Shown here: piece after piece, positions 36,668 to 46,149 of the stretch
Layout: each line of letters opens with the position of its first letter
Numbering within the stretch: position 1 is the stretch's first letter
Origin: Lentzea nigeriaca
GTDB taxonomy: Bacteria > Actinomycetota > Actinomycetes > Mycobacteriales > Pseudonocardiaceae
Assembly (NCBI RefSeq): GCF_016907955.1
Contig: NZ_JAFBCX010000023.1
Span: 1-64,000, forward strand
DNA length: 64,000 nucleotides
Direction: 5' to 3'
The notes under the pieces: generated by a model
What the model was told of the DNA's origin: nothing
What the model saw: only the letters and a program-made list of their open reading frames with translations
Databases searched by the model: none
Program-made: the position numbers and the translations under genes

Positions 36668-36683
36668 TTACTAAGGTTAGCAA
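36668..36683. promoter_or_regulatory. ArsR-type operator, copy 2
   Basis: TTACTAA-GG-TTAGCAA is the same dyad as at 26911, with the same 7-2-7 spacing and a single mismatch between half-sites. It lies between the CBS-BON gene and the second ArsR gene. Two matching operators ahead of two paralogous regulators indicate cross-talk. Confidence 0.72.
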
Positions 36684-36755
36684 CTGCTCAACCACATGGG
36701 AACGCATCCCGGCATAGGATCAACGCATGACGACGATCCGCGGGACGTGGCTCCG

Positions 36756-37106
36756 GTGAGCAGGCCCCTCTACCAGGTCAAGGCCGAGTTCTTCAAAACC
36801 CTGGGCCACCCGGCGCGCATCCGCGTGCTCGAACTGCTCAGCCAGCGCGAGCACTCGGTGGCGGAGATGCTGCCCGACATCGGCATCGAGGCAGCGAACC
36901 TCTCGCAGCACCTCGCCGTGCTGCGCCGCGCCGGCCTCGTCACCACCCGCAAAGAGGGCTCGAACGTCCACTACTCCCTGACGAGCCCCCACGTCGCCGA
37001 GCTCCTCGCCGTGGCGCGGCTGATCCTCACCGGCGTCATCACCGGGCAGATGGAACTGCTCGAGGACCTCCGCGCGCCGGCCGACCAGGGCCAGCGGCGG
37101 GGCTGA
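36756..37106 (+). CDS. ArsR family regulator, copy 2
   Basis: A 116-residue ArsR protein almost collinear with the copy at 26972 (shared AEFFKTLGHPARIRVLELLS, ANLSQ and TSPHVA segments). Like that copy it lacks the Cys metal site. I place the start at GTG 36756 where similarity begins; an ATG at 36696 adding 20 residues is possible, particularly if the transcript is leaderless. With copy 1 it brackets the hydrogenase-related locus, so it may control the CBS-BON gene or the whole locus. Confidence 0.88.
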   Translation: MSRPLYQVKAEFFKTLGHPARIRVLELLSQREHSVAEMLPDIGIEAANLSQHLAVLRRAGLVTTRKEGSNVHYSLTSPHVAELLAVARLILTGVITGQMELLEDLRAPADQGQRRG

Positions 37107-37115
37107 GGCTCGTCG

Positions 37116-37769
37116 TCACGGCGCGGCCTGCCGTTTGTCGTCACGGCCGCGAACCGTCACCGGGCCACGCCGGGGGCCGAGGTAGGACATGTCGTTGGAA
37201 TCCAGGTCGGGCTGGATGAAGTGCTTGCGCACGAACTCGTCCATCAGCTTCTCGGCCGTTCTGCGGTCGGACTCCTGTCCGCTTTCCCTGCGCTGATGAG
37301 TGAACGCCTCGATGGCGGACATGCGAAGAGCGATCCTGCGCCGATCGAACTCACGGCGGCGGTGGTTGTGGGATTCCACGGACGCGTAGATGAACAGCGT
37401 GAGCAACGGGGTGAGCGCGATCGTCAACGGCACCGCGCCCAGCGGCACGAAGACGGCGAGCACCACCGCCACGACCGGCATGAGCAGCAACACCACCACA
37501 GCCGCCGCACGCCAATGATTGGCCACCTTGAGATGGTGGTCCGCGTCCTGCGCGTAGCGGCCGAACAACTCGGTGCCACGCAGGATCGTGGTGATCCGCT
37601 GGGATTCCTCCCTCGCCTCGCGGATGACAGTGAGGTCGTCGGCGACCGTCGTGGCAAGGTTGTTGCCCGCCTGGCGGTATTCCAGCTGCAGCGCCGCCAC
37701 CTGCCCGCGCAGCTCCTCGACCCGCTTGGCCAGCGTGGCGACGAGTCGCGCCTGTTCCTCCGCGGTCAT
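37116..37769 (-). CDS. coiled-coil membrane protein
   Basis: A 217-residue protein. The first ~80 residues are a coiled coil (TAEEQARLVATLAKRVEELR, then ALQLEYRQAGNNL). Two adjacent membrane helices follow around 100-145 (AAAVVVLLLMPVVAVVLAVF and AVPLTIALTPLLTLFIYASV), then an Arg-rich cytoplasmic tail to the C-terminus. I recognise no family. The start at ATG 37769 overlaps the previous gene by four bases, so the two membrane proteins are probably partners. Confidence 0.72.
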   Translation of the reverse strand: MTAEEQARLVATLAKRVEELRGQVAALQLEYRQAGNNLATTVADDLTVIREAREESQRITTILRGTELFGRYAQDADHHLKVANHWRAAAVVVLLLMPVVAVVLAVFVPLGAVPLTIALTPLLTLFIYASVESHNHRRREFDRRRIALRMSAIEAFTHQRRESGQESDRRTAEKLMDEFVRKHFIQPDLDSNDMSYLGPRRGPVTVRGRDDKRQAAP

Positions 37770-38908
37770 GCCCGTGCCGCCGACCGCTCGCTGATGATGG
37801 CGCGCACGGCCATGACGATGGTCGTCACGATGATCGCCCCTGTCACGATCGCCACGATCCACCCCGGACCGTCGTGCGGCGTGGTGGCCAGGAACAGGTC
37901 CAGCCCGATGATCCCCGAGATGAACAGCGACACCGCCAGCGTGGACCGCTCGAAGTTCAGCAGGGACTGCGGTGTCCTGTTCACCTTGCTGTTGCTGGAA
38001 TCCGCGTACAGCCAGATCACCGGCTTCCGCACGATGATCGTCGACACCAGGGCCCACGCCGCGTAGATGGCCAGCGTCGCGAGCCACACGTACTCGCCGC
38101 TGACGCCGACGAGCGGCCGGCCGTCGATCGGCCGCAGCAGGGTGAGAACGCCGCTCGCGCCGAGCGTAACGACGGTCGTGGCAATGGTCAGCAGGAAGGC
38201 CTTCGCGTAACGCAGCACCAACCCGCGCAGGAACCGCAGGTGCCGTGCGATCGAGGCCTCCATCTTGGCGGCTTCCTCCGCGAGGCTGCGCTCGTGGGAA
38301 CCCGTCTGCCGCAACACGTAGTCGCGCAGCTCCTCGGCGAGCAGGTTCTCGTGGTCGTTCATCGTCGACGTGCGCAGGTCGCCGATGGACTGCGCTTCCT
38401 TGAGGATGCGCCGCCTCAGCGCGGACGGGCTGGGCACGAGCAGGTTGCGCACGTACTCGTCGTCCCTGGCCCGCAACAGTGCCCCGACGTCGTGCAGGGA
38501 GGACTCCGACACCATGATCCCCGACAGCACGAACCGCGGGTAGATCAACCCGTTGGTGTCCCTGCGGAACGTGCGAGCCGTGAAGTAGAACAGGATCAGG
38601 TCCTGGATCAACAGGTACAACGCGGCGAGCGGCAACGTGACCGACGCCAGGACCGGTAACAGCGCGAGCCACCGCTGCACCGACGCCGGCGAAGGCAGGC
38701 CGTTCGCCTCGTAGAACACGATCAAGGCCAACAGCCCGGAGAAGGTACCGCCGACCAGCAACGGCAGCAGCGTCAACAGCCCCGCACCGCTGATGAACGC
38801 GCCTGCGACGCGGTGCAGGGTCGACAGCCTGGTCTCCCCGCGCTGCAGGTAGGCGCGATATTCCGAGAGGTCGGCGTTGTCGACGGCGGAAGGCGGCAGG
38901 GTGCTCAT
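37766..38908 (-). CDS. multi-helix membrane protein with central cytoplasmic domain
   Basis: A 380-residue protein. Helices lie around 35-65 (FISGAGLLTLLPLLVGGTFS) and 80-110, then a soluble charged segment around 115-220 (with RARDDEYVRNLLVPSPSALR and a coiled helix ERSLAEEAAKMEASIARHLR). Four further helices lie from about 225 to the C-terminus. I recognise no family. The pair of this protein and the downstream coiled-coil protein is isolated between other units. Confidence 0.7.
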   Translation of the reverse strand: MSTLPPSAVDNADLSEYRAYLQRGETRLSTLHRVAGAFISGAGLLTLLPLLVGGTFSGLLALIVFYEANGLPSPASVQRWLALLPVLASVTLPLAALYLLIQDLILFYFTARTFRRDTNGLIYPRFVLSGIMVSESSLHDVGALLRARDDEYVRNLLVPSPSALRRRILKEAQSIGDLRTSTMNDHENLLAEELRDYVLRQTGSHERSLAEEAAKMEASIARHLRFLRGLVLRYAKAFLLTIATTVVTLGASGVLTLLRPIDGRPLVGVSGEYVWLATLAIYAAWALVSTIIVRKPVIWLYADSSNSKVNRTPQSLLNFERSTLAVSLFISGIIGLDLFLATTPHDGPGWIVAIVTGAIIVTTIVMAVRAIISERSAARA

Positions 38909-38990
38909 GTCTCCGCTGATCGAGGGATGTGCACACAGCGTTACGACACACCTAGGACGGCCACCCCAACGGAGTAGCTCAGCGCCGGCG

Positions 38991-41900
38991 TCAGTGGTCG
39001 CAGCAGACGTGCTCCGCCCACTCCGGCTCGTGCCACCAGTGCTTGTTCTCCGCCGACGGCAGCGGCGCCAGAGCGTCCGTTGTGGACACCAGCTTGGCCT
39101 GCTGCCCGTACGGCGCGAGGAGATCCGCGATCTGGTGCACGCGTCCGCCGACCATGACCTGCTTGACGTTCGCGGCTGCCTTGATGTCGGCGAGCGGGTC
39201 GCCCTCGACGAACGAGATGTCCGCGGGTGCGCCCGGCTTGATCGCGCCGAGCGGCAGGCCCAGCCAGCGGGCCGGGTTGCGGGTGGCGGTGATGAGCGCT
39301 TCCCGTGGCGTGAAGCCGTATTTCACCATCGCGCGGAGGTTCATGTGGGTGGCGGTGGCGGGAGCGTCCAACGGCGCGTCGGTGCCGCAGATGACCAAGC
39401 CGCCGCCGCGGTGCACGGCCAGCGCGAACTCCACCCAGTTGCGCAGGACGTAGGCGGACGAGGCGGCGCCGCCGCTGTCGGCGTCGGCGAGGTAGCGCTC
39501 GTACTCCCACGGCGGGAAGAGGACGCGCGTGCGTTCGTCGGTGGCCAGCGACTTGTCCTCGGCGAACAGGGCCCGGTTGTGGAAGAGCGTGGGGGTCATG
39601 GACATGCCGGAGCTGGTGAACAGCGACACCACGTCCTGGTAAGCCTTGCCCTGGCGGGAGACGGTGTGGGAGTAGCCGAGGCGGTTGGTGGCGCCGACGT
39701 GTTCCATGCCGTCCATGCCGAGGTTGGCGGCCGGGTAGAGGTAGTGCGACGACAGCGGGACCTTCGAGCGCTGGACGGCCGCGCGCTGCAGTTCGACGGG
39801 CAGGCGGACGTAGGTCTTGATCATGTCGTAGCCGAGCTCGTGGGCGCGGCGCAGTTCCAGGTCCAGCTGGGCGCGCGACAGGGTGGGGCGCATGAAGTTG
39901 TAGTAGACGCGGGAGCCGTCGACGGCCTCGCCGGTGGCGTAGAAACGCGGTCCGGTCAGGGTTCCCGCCGCCAGGGCCTCGCGGGTCTCCACCATCTGGT
40001 AGACCGGGTCGCCGGGTGAGCGGACCGTCGTGATGCCGTAGGCCAGCCACACGTTCCCCTGCCGCGCGCCCCACTGGCGGCCGCGCAGGTGCCAGTGGTT
40101 GTGGGCGTCGATCAGGCCGGGGATGGCGGTCAGCCGCGAGGCGTCGACGTCGGCGCGGCCCTGGTGCGGGCGGATTTCCTGGACAAGGCCGTTTTCCACG
40201 ACGATGTCGACGTTCTGGCGGAGGTTCTGCGCCTCGCCGTCCCAGTAGGCGCCGACGTGGACGACCTTGCGCTCCGGCGGCTTGGGCCTGCTCCAGTTCA
40301 GGTGCACGCGGATCGTGGAGGCCTTGCCGTCCAGAGTGGACTTCCGGAGGCGTCCGTTGTTCAGGTACACCAACGCGTCGTTGCCGTGCCACGCCAGCGA
40401 GTCGGTTACTTCGCGGGTGACCTGGCGCGGTTCGCCCTGGAAGTCGCCCTTGGCGTCGACGGGAACGACCCAGGCGACGCTTTCCACGACGAACGCGATG
40501 TGCTTGCCGTCCGGGGACCACACCGGGCCGTCGTCGCCGCGGGTGGCGATGGAGCGGAACGGCATGGGCTCGGTGTACTTGAGCTCGCCGCTCGCGAGGT
40601 CGACGCTCAGGATCTGGCTGGTGCCCTCGCGGAACCGGCGGGAGAACGGCTTCACCGCGGCCAGCGCGACGACCGTGCCGTCGGCGGACCACGTCGGCCT
40701 GCCCGGCTGGAACAGCGTCGGCGTGATCTGGCGGCGACCGGTGGCGTCGGCGACCCAGACCTGCCCGTCGTGGTCCACGTAGGCGACCTTGGTGCCGTCC
40801 GGGGAGAAGCGGGGTGTGGTCTGCGCGCCTGGCGAAGGCGCGAACAGCTTGTCCTCGCCCGAGTTCAGGTCGCGCACCCACAGCTGCGCGACGCCGCTGC
40901 GGTCGCTGGCGTAGATCAGCTTGGTGCCGTCCGGCGAGAAGTCCGGGTCGGAGTCGAAGTACTTGCCGTCGGTGAGCTTCGTGGTCTTGCCGTTGCCGAG
41001 CAGGTAGAGCGAGTTGAGCGCCCTGAACGCGATCTTGGTGCCGTCCCTGGAGACGACCGGACCCGCGATGCCCTTGACCGGACCACCGCTGAGGTTACGC
41101 GTGCGGTGCCGCTCGACCTTGCGCACCGGGACGGTCGCCTCGAACGGGATGTCGGTGACGGAACCGTTGGCGTGCCAGCGAATCCTGCCGTCCGCGGTGT
41201 ACAGGACGCGGTCGCCATCCCACACCGGCGCGAAACCGAACACGTCCTGCCCGGTGACGACGGCGGTGGTGCCGAGCATCAGCTCGGCTTGGCCTGGTCG
41301 CATCTGCGTGTAGCTCGGCCGGCCGCCGGGACCGAACGCGGCACCGAACAGCTGCATGCCCGTCGGCGCCGTGACGAGCTTCTCCCGCTTGCCGTCCAGC
41401 GACACCACCTCGACGGCGGCGTTGCCGGTGATGAAGATGATCCGCTTGCCGTCCTTGGACCACTGCGGTGCCGCGGCCTCGTCCGGGACTCCGGTCAGCT
41501 GCGTGATGGCTCCGGAGGCGACATCCAGGACGTGCACGCCGTAGCTCCCCGCGCGGTCGCTGGTGAAGGCGATTTTCGTGCCGTCCGGCGAGAACGCGGG
41601 CTCGCGGTGGTCGTACTTGCCGTGCGTGAGCTGCCGCAGGCCCGTGCCGTCCAGGCCGATGACGTAGAGGTGGTAGTTGCCGTCTCGATAGGACTGGAAC
41701 GCGATCTGGTTGCCCGGCCCGAACGACGGCAACGTGGCGTCCTGCAGCTCGTCGGTCAGCTTCCGCGCCGTACCACCCGTGGCCGGCAGCACCCAGATCG
41801 CGGTGACGAGGTCGATCGCCAGCCATTTCCCGTCAGCGGACCGGGAAACCGAGATGTTGGTGCCCTGCGTCAGCTTCACGCCGGCGGATTCGGCCTGCGC

Positions 41901-41993
41901 CTGCGCCGTGCCGATCGTGAGCGTGGACGCGGCGGTGGCGACGGCGGCTGCCTGGCCGGTGCGGGTCAGCAGTTCACGGCGCGACAGGTCCAT
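38991..41993 (-). CDS. exported amidohydrolase with N-terminal beta-propeller
   Basis: A 1000-residue Tat substrate (SRRELLTRTGQAAAVATAAS). From about residue 45 to 580 there are repeated WD40-like/PD40 blades of the TolB type, each with the pattern 'FSPDGTKIAFTSDRAG'. The C-terminal ~370 residues are a metal-dependent amidohydrolase: GLIDAHNHWHL (metal ligands near 631-635), later histidines in SSHYLYPA and HVGATN, and CGTDAPLDAP with the catalytic Asp. This fusion is known in imidazolonepropionase-like amidohydrolases; the substrate is unknown. The C-terminus is unusually His- and Cys-rich. It starts at ATG 41993. Confidence 0.88.
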   Translation of the reverse strand: MDLSRRELLTRTGQAAAVATAASTLTIGTAQAQAESAGVKLTQGTNISVSRSADGKWLAIDLVTAIWVLPATGGTARKLTDELQDATLPSFGPGNQIAFQSYRDGNYHLYVIGLDGTGLRQLTHGKYDHREPAFSPDGTKIAFTSDRAGSYGVHVLDVASGAITQLTGVPDEAAAPQWSKDGKRIIFITGNAAVEVVSLDGKREKLVTAPTGMQLFGAAFGPGGRPSYTQMRPGQAELMLGTTAVVTGQDVFGFAPVWDGDRVLYTADGRIRWHANGSVTDIPFEATVPVRKVERHRTRNLSGGPVKGIAGPVVSRDGTKIAFRALNSLYLLGNGKTTKLTDGKYFDSDPDFSPDGTKLIYASDRSGVAQLWVRDLNSGEDKLFAPSPGAQTTPRFSPDGTKVAYVDHDGQVWVADATGRRQITPTLFQPGRPTWSADGTVVALAAVKPFSRRFREGTSQILSVDLASGELKYTEPMPFRSIATRGDDGPVWSPDGKHIAFVVESVAWVVPVDAKGDFQGEPRQVTREVTDSLAWHGNDALVYLNNGRLRKSTLDGKASTIRVHLNWSRPKPPERKVVHVGAYWDGEAQNLRQNVDIVVENGLVQEIRPHQGRADVDASRLTAIPGLIDAHNHWHLRGRQWGARQGNVWLAYGITTVRSPGDPVYQMVETREALAAGTLTGPRFYATGEAVDGSRVYYNFMRPTLSRAQLDLELRRAHELGYDMIKTYVRLPVELQRAAVQRSKVPLSSHYLYPAANLGMDGMEHVGATNRLGYSHTVSRQGKAYQDVVSLFTSSGMSMTPTLFHNRALFAEDKSLATDERTRVLFPPWEYERYLADADSGGAASSAYVLRNWVEFALAVHRGGGLVICGTDAPLDAPATATHMNLRAMVKYGFTPREALITATRNPARWLGLPLGAIKPGAPADISFVEGDPLADIKAAANVKQVMVGGRVHQIADLLAPYGQQAKLVSTTDALAPLPSAENKHWWHEPEWAEHVCCDH

Positions 41994-42144
41994 TGGCGGC
42001 ACTCCCCCGAGAGTTGATCCCCTAGGAGATCCACCCTGCCATCGAGATCTTCCGGCACATCGGCCATTCGGCCCAGTGTCGCGACCGCCAACCATCGGCG
42101 CGTCTTCGACGCAGCAGGCCACCTCACGGCACCAGCTCGCGATG

Positions 42145-42185
42145 AACGGCGCATTTGTTCACCTCAGGTGGACAGACGCGCCGTT
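42145..42185 (-). terminator. long nested dyad, terminator of the SRPBCC gene
   Basis: AACGGCGC (42145-42152) pairs with GCGCCGTT (42178-42185), and CACCT-C-AGGTG (42160-42170) is centred at the same point, giving one 41-base hairpin. It lies just downstream of the leftward SRPBCC gene. There is no T-run, so termination would be of the actinobacterial hairpin-only type. Confidence 0.65.
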
Positions 42186-42202
42186 AATCGGTCGCCGCGG
42201 CA

Positions 42203-42634
42203 CTAGCGCTCGACGTTTTCCTTGAGACGCTGAAGATCCGCGGAGATGCTGCGCCTGACCTGCCAGCGCATCAACGGCTCGGCCACCGCGAAGAACCCGC
42301 CAGGCGACCCGGTGGCCCGGATCGCGACGTTCGTCCCTTCCGGCACGTCCTCCAGCTCGTACCGCACGACCATCGGGAACGGCTTCTCGACGTTCATCTC
42401 CACGAGCCGCTCCGGTTCGTGCGCCGTCACCACGTAGCCGTAGTCGAACGTGCGCCCCAGGAACTTCGCGGTGCGCACGACGGTCGCGCCCTCGACCAGC
42501 GGCCCCGGCTGGTCGGGCCGACTCGCGGTGATCCCGCCCGTCCACGCGAGGTCGTTGGCGGGATCGAACATGTAGGCCGCGACCTCGGCCCGCGGCCTGC
42601 GCACGACGACCGAGGGACGCACGTCCACGCTCAT
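42203..42634 (-). CDS. SRPBCC family (polyketide cyclase-like) protein
   Basis: A 143-residue START/Bet v1-like protein. Its N-terminal strand and helix (PSVVVRRPRAEVAAYMFDPA), the DLAWTGG segment, the antiparallel strands RTAKFLGRTFDYGYVVTAHE and the long C-terminal helix (ISADLQRLKENVE) fit the hydrophobic-cavity fold. Ligand and role are unknown. It starts at ATG 42634 and ends at a clear hairpin. Confidence 0.85.
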   Translation of the reverse strand: MSVDVRPSVVVRRPRAEVAAYMFDPANDLAWTGGITASRPDQPGPLVEGATVVRTAKFLGRTFDYGYVVTAHEPERLVEMNVEKPFPMVVRYELEDVPEGTNVAIRATGSPGGFFAVAEPLMRWQVRRSISADLQRLKENVER

Positions 42635-42668
42635 GGCAGGAGGTTAGACCTGCCGGAACGCTCCCGCA

Positions 42669-43058
42669 TCAGATGACGAGCGCGCCCTCGATGCGGGCCA
42701 CCATCGCGTTCTCGGAGTCCACGACCACGCCGTCGGCCTCGGCGACCTCGCGGCAGATCGCGAGCACCGCGCGCGGGAACGACGCGGCGTCCTCCGGCGA
42801 ACGGGCGGAGAGGATCTTCATCGAGCGGCGCAGCGCCTCCAGGATGACCGGCTCGATCTCCTCGTCCGTGCCGGCGGGGACGGACGGGCGGGCGCCGCCC
42901 AGGACGGTGCGCAGGTCGGGCGAGAGGTGCGTGAGGGCACGCAGCCCGGCGAAGCGCTCCTCCAGCACGGGGCCCGGGTCGGCGTGGGAAACCAGCAACA
43001 TCGCGCCGTACACGGCGGTGCGCAGCGTGCGGCTCTCCTCGTCGGTGTAGAAGATCAT
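42669..43058 (-). CDS. TerB-like small helical protein
   Basis: A 129-residue all-helical protein. The C-terminal helix (AVLAICREVAEADGVVVDSE) resembles the TerB tellurite-resistance fold, in which paired helices carry acidic residues, but the repeat is weak. There is no metal motif I can verify. ATG 43058 faces the secreted subtilase gene across 97 bases. The family is tentative. Confidence 0.55.
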   Translation of the reverse strand: MIFYTDEESRTLRTAVYGAMLLVSHADPGPVLEERFAGLRALTHLSPDLRTVLGGARPSVPAGTDEEIEPVILEALRRSMKILSARSPEDAASFPRAVLAICREVAEADGVVVDSENAMVARIEGALVI

Positions 43059-43155
43059 GGGCCCTACCCTATGTCGGCTCGTCTGGACGTCGGTGAACGG
43101 TTGTGGCCGTTCCGGCACTTGTTCCGCGACAGCGGCCGCCGGAAGCGTGACCTGC

Positions 43156-46119
43156 ATGAAAACCTTTCGCAGGTCCGCGCTGGCAACGGCCGCGGTCTTG
43201 ATATCAGGACTCGCGGTCGCCCCCGCGGTTGCCTCTCCAACGCAAAGTGGGGCCGTCCTCATCACCGGAGACCGCGTGAGTGTCGTCACGCGGCCCGGCA
43301 AGCCGCCGAACGTCGTCATCGAGCCCGCGCCGGGACGCGAGCGGATGCCGTTCCTGAAGACCGTCGACGACGGCCGCGTATCGGTGATCCCGTTCGACGC
43401 ACAGCAGCTCGTCGTCAACGGGGTTTTGGACGCGAAGCTGTTCGACGTCGGCACGCCGGCGCGCAAGGTCATCATCCGCTACCTCGGCGGCCGGGAGCTC
43501 AGGTCCGCGAAGGTCACCGGCGCCCTGTGGCACGAGATCAACCCGCACGCCCCGAACCAGACAGGCTCGCTGCCCGGCATCGCGAAGATCAGCCCCGACC
43601 GGATCCTCAAGCCCCTCGACCACGACAGCGCCGCGCAGATCAAGGCACCGAAGGCGTGGCAGCGCGGCCAGACGGCGAAGGGCGTGCAGGTCGCGGTCCT
43701 CGACACCGGCGTGGACGCCGACCACCCCGACCTCAGGGGCCGCATCAAGGCCACCAGGAACTTCACCGACGAGGACGGCGTCACCGACGAGCACGGCCAC
43801 GGCACGCACGTCGCGGGCATCATCGCAGGCTCTGGACCGGAACCGGGCACGGCACCGGACGCGGATCTGCTGGTCGGCAAGGTCTGCGGGCCGTCCTTCT
43901 GCGAGGAGTCCGCGGTCATCGCGGGCATGCGGTGGGCGGCGGAGCAGGGCGCGAAGGTGGTCAACCTGAGCCTCGGCGGTGAGGCGACCGACGGCACCGA
44001 CGAGCTCAGCCAGGAGCTGAACGCGTTGAGCGTCAAGCACAACACGCTCTTCGTCGTCGCGGCGGGTAACGAAGGGCGTGCGCAGTCGGTCTCCTCCCCC
44101 GCGGCGGCGGACGCGGCACTGGCGGTCGCGAGTGTCACGAAGGACAACCAGCTCAGCTACTTCTCCAGCCGCGGCCCGCGCATCGACGGCGCCGTGAAGC
44201 CGGAGATCAGCGCGCCCGGTTACGCCATCGCGGCGGCACGGGCCCGAGGCACCGGCATGGGCTATCCGCTGAACGACCGCCACACCCTGGCCAGCGGCAC
44301 CTCGATGGCCGCCCCGCACGTCACGGGAGCAGCGGCGATCCTGGCCGGCCAGCACCCGGACTGGTCTCCCGCACGCCTCAAGGCCGCCCTCACCGCCACC
44401 GCCGACCCGATCAACGCCCCGGTGTTCGACCAGGGCACCGGCGTCGTGAACCTGGACAGGGCAACGAAAACGCAGCTCACCGCCGAACCGGCGACGCTGA
44501 AGCTCGGCACCGGCACGATCACCTACCGCAACGACAGCGCCCGGCCGATCACGCTCGCCCTGAGTCTGCCGCGCAACGTCGAGACCGACCGGACCACCGT
44601 CGACGTCCCGGCCAAGGGCACCGCGACCGCGACGTTCAAGGCGACCACACCCGGCGCCGGCGACGTGATCACCGCGCGCGGCAACGACACCGTTATCCGC
44701 ACGGCGATCTCGACACACCAGAAAACCGAAGCCACCGCCCAGATCAAGGTCGGGTCGATCGACCGCACCGGCTCCCAGAACGGCACCGGCGGCTACGGCT
44801 TCCTGATCGCGATGGCCAACCACACCGACAAAAAGCTCTACGCGGGCGGCATCGGCAACGGCCGCCCGCTGCAGGGCGAGATCCCGCAGGGCCGCTACAC
44901 CGTCTACTCGTGGGTCCCGAGCCCGATCGACGGCCGCCCGCCGTGGGAACCGTCGCAAACCCTTGTCAGCAAAGACGTCACGGTCGGACCGGACGGCGCC
45001 GAGGTCATCCTCGACGCCAGGCCGGGCCGCCGGGTCGAGGCCACCGTCAACGGCAGGAAGGGCACCGGTCTCGTCGGCACCAGCCTCGGCACACCGAACG
45101 GGTCGGCGTTCGCGAGCCAGGGCGACGAGGTCTACGCGGTTCCTGGCGGCGCGGAGGGCATGATCTACACGGCGGTGCAGTTCGTCAGGAACGTGCCGGG
45201 CAGCTCGACCTGCGGTGGCACGGAAAGCCCGTGCGCGATCGCGGTCAGCGAGGAAAACGCGATCACCGCAACGTTCCCTGACGTCCACGACGCCGACCTC
45301 GCCATCTCCACGGCCACGATCACGGCACCGGAAGGCACCGGTGAGTGGATCACGTTCGCCGAGCACCCCCTGTCGACACCACCACCCGGCGACAGCGCGA
45401 AACCCGTCCGGTTCCCCGGCAAGCACACGACCTACCACCACTCGACGGGTGACATCGAGTGGTGGGCCGCCCAGGTGCGGGACCAGGCCGTGCTGCAGGC
45501 CCGGACCTGGCGCGGGTACACGAACGGCCGCGACTACGAGGAGAGGTGGGGTCACGGCGTCCGAGGCCCGTCCGTCATGTCGACCACGCACAGCCGCAAC
45601 GGCAACATGATCACCGCGAACCTCGCGCTGCTGTCCGACTTCACGCCCGGCCACTACGGCATCGCGGGCGACTCAGGCGTCGAAGGCATCACCGAACTGC
45701 GCCGTGACGGCAACCTCGTCGACGGCATGGCACACGCGGACGGCGGTGTCTTCCAGGTGCCGCCGTCGAAAGCCGGGTACCGCCTCGAAGCCAGGACGGC
45801 CGAGATCAAGGCCACCTGGGAGTTCGAGTCGGAGCAGGGCACCGGCCCGCTGCCCCTCACGGCGGTCCGGTTCGGGGACCGCGACGGCGGCACCGTCCCG
45901 TTCCGGCTCGACAGGACCACGACCGCCGGTCGAACCAGGAAGCTCACCGTGGACGTGTCCTACGACGACGGCAGGACGTGGCAGCCGGGCTCGTACGTCC
46001 TGTTCGGCGACCGCGGAGTTCTGCTGAAAGTGAAACCCGGCCCGGTTTCCCTCAAAACACGTGTGACCGACGTCTACGGCAACTCGGGCGAGCAAACCCT
46101 CGACCGCGCGTTGACATAG
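43156..46119 (+). CDS. secreted S8 subtilisin-like serine protease
   Basis: A 987-residue exported subtilase. Signal: KTFRRSALATAAVLISGLAV, cleaved near VASP. A pro-region spans about 30-165. The catalytic triad is intact: Asp183 in VAVLDTGVDADHPDL, His215 in HGHGTHVAGI and Ser383 in SGTSMAAPHVTG. The ~550-residue C-terminal part is beta-rich and unrelated to the protease; it has repeated TATFKATT-type and jelly-roll-like stretches, typical of large actinobacterial subtilases. It begins 37 codons into a longer open frame; ATG 43156 is the start that gives a signal peptide. Confidence 0.93.
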   Translation: MKTFRRSALATAAVLISGLAVAPAVASPTQSGAVLITGDRVSVVTRPGKPPNVVIEPAPGRERMPFLKTVDDGRVSVIPFDAQQLVVNGVLDAKLFDVGTPARKVIIRYLGGRELRSAKVTGALWHEINPHAPNQTGSLPGIAKISPDRILKPLDHDSAAQIKAPKAWQRGQTAKGVQVAVLDTGVDADHPDLRGRIKATRNFTDEDGVTDEHGHGTHVAGIIAGSGPEPGTAPDADLLVGKVCGPSFCEESAVIAGMRWAAEQGAKVVNLSLGGEATDGTDELSQELNALSVKHNTLFVVAAGNEGRAQSVSSPAAADAALAVASVTKDNQLSYFSSRGPRIDGAVKPEISAPGYAIAAARARGTGMGYPLNDRHTLASGTSMAAPHVTGAAAILAGQHPDWSPARLKAALTATADPINAPVFDQGTGVVNLDRATKTQLTAEPATLKLGTGTITYRNDSARPITLALSLPRNVETDRTTVDVPAKGTATATFKATTPGAGDVITARGNDTVIRTAISTHQKTEATAQIKVGSIDRTGSQNGTGGYGFLIAMANHTDKKLYAGGIGNGRPLQGEIPQGRYTVYSWVPSPIDGRPPWEPSQTLVSKDVTVGPDGAEVILDARPGRRVEATVNGRKGTGLVGTSLGTPNGSAFASQGDEVYAVPGGAEGMIYTAVQFVRNVPGSSTCGGTESPCAIAVSEENAITATFPDVHDADLAISTATITAPEGTGEWITFAEHPLSTPPPGDSAKPVRFPGKHTTYHHSTGDIEWWAAQVRDQAVLQARTWRGYTNGRDYEERWGHGVRGPSVMSTTHSRNGNMITANLALLSDFTPGHYGIAGDSGVEGITELRRDGNLVDGMAHADGGVFQVPPSKAGYRLEARTAEIKATWEFESEQGTGPLPLTAVRFGDRDGGTVPFRLDRTTTAGRTRKLTVDVSYDDGRTWQPGSYVLFGDRGVLLKVKPGPVSLKTRVTDVYGNSGEQTLDRALT

Positions 46120-46149
46120 ATTGGAAATGACAACTCGGGAGGACGCGCG

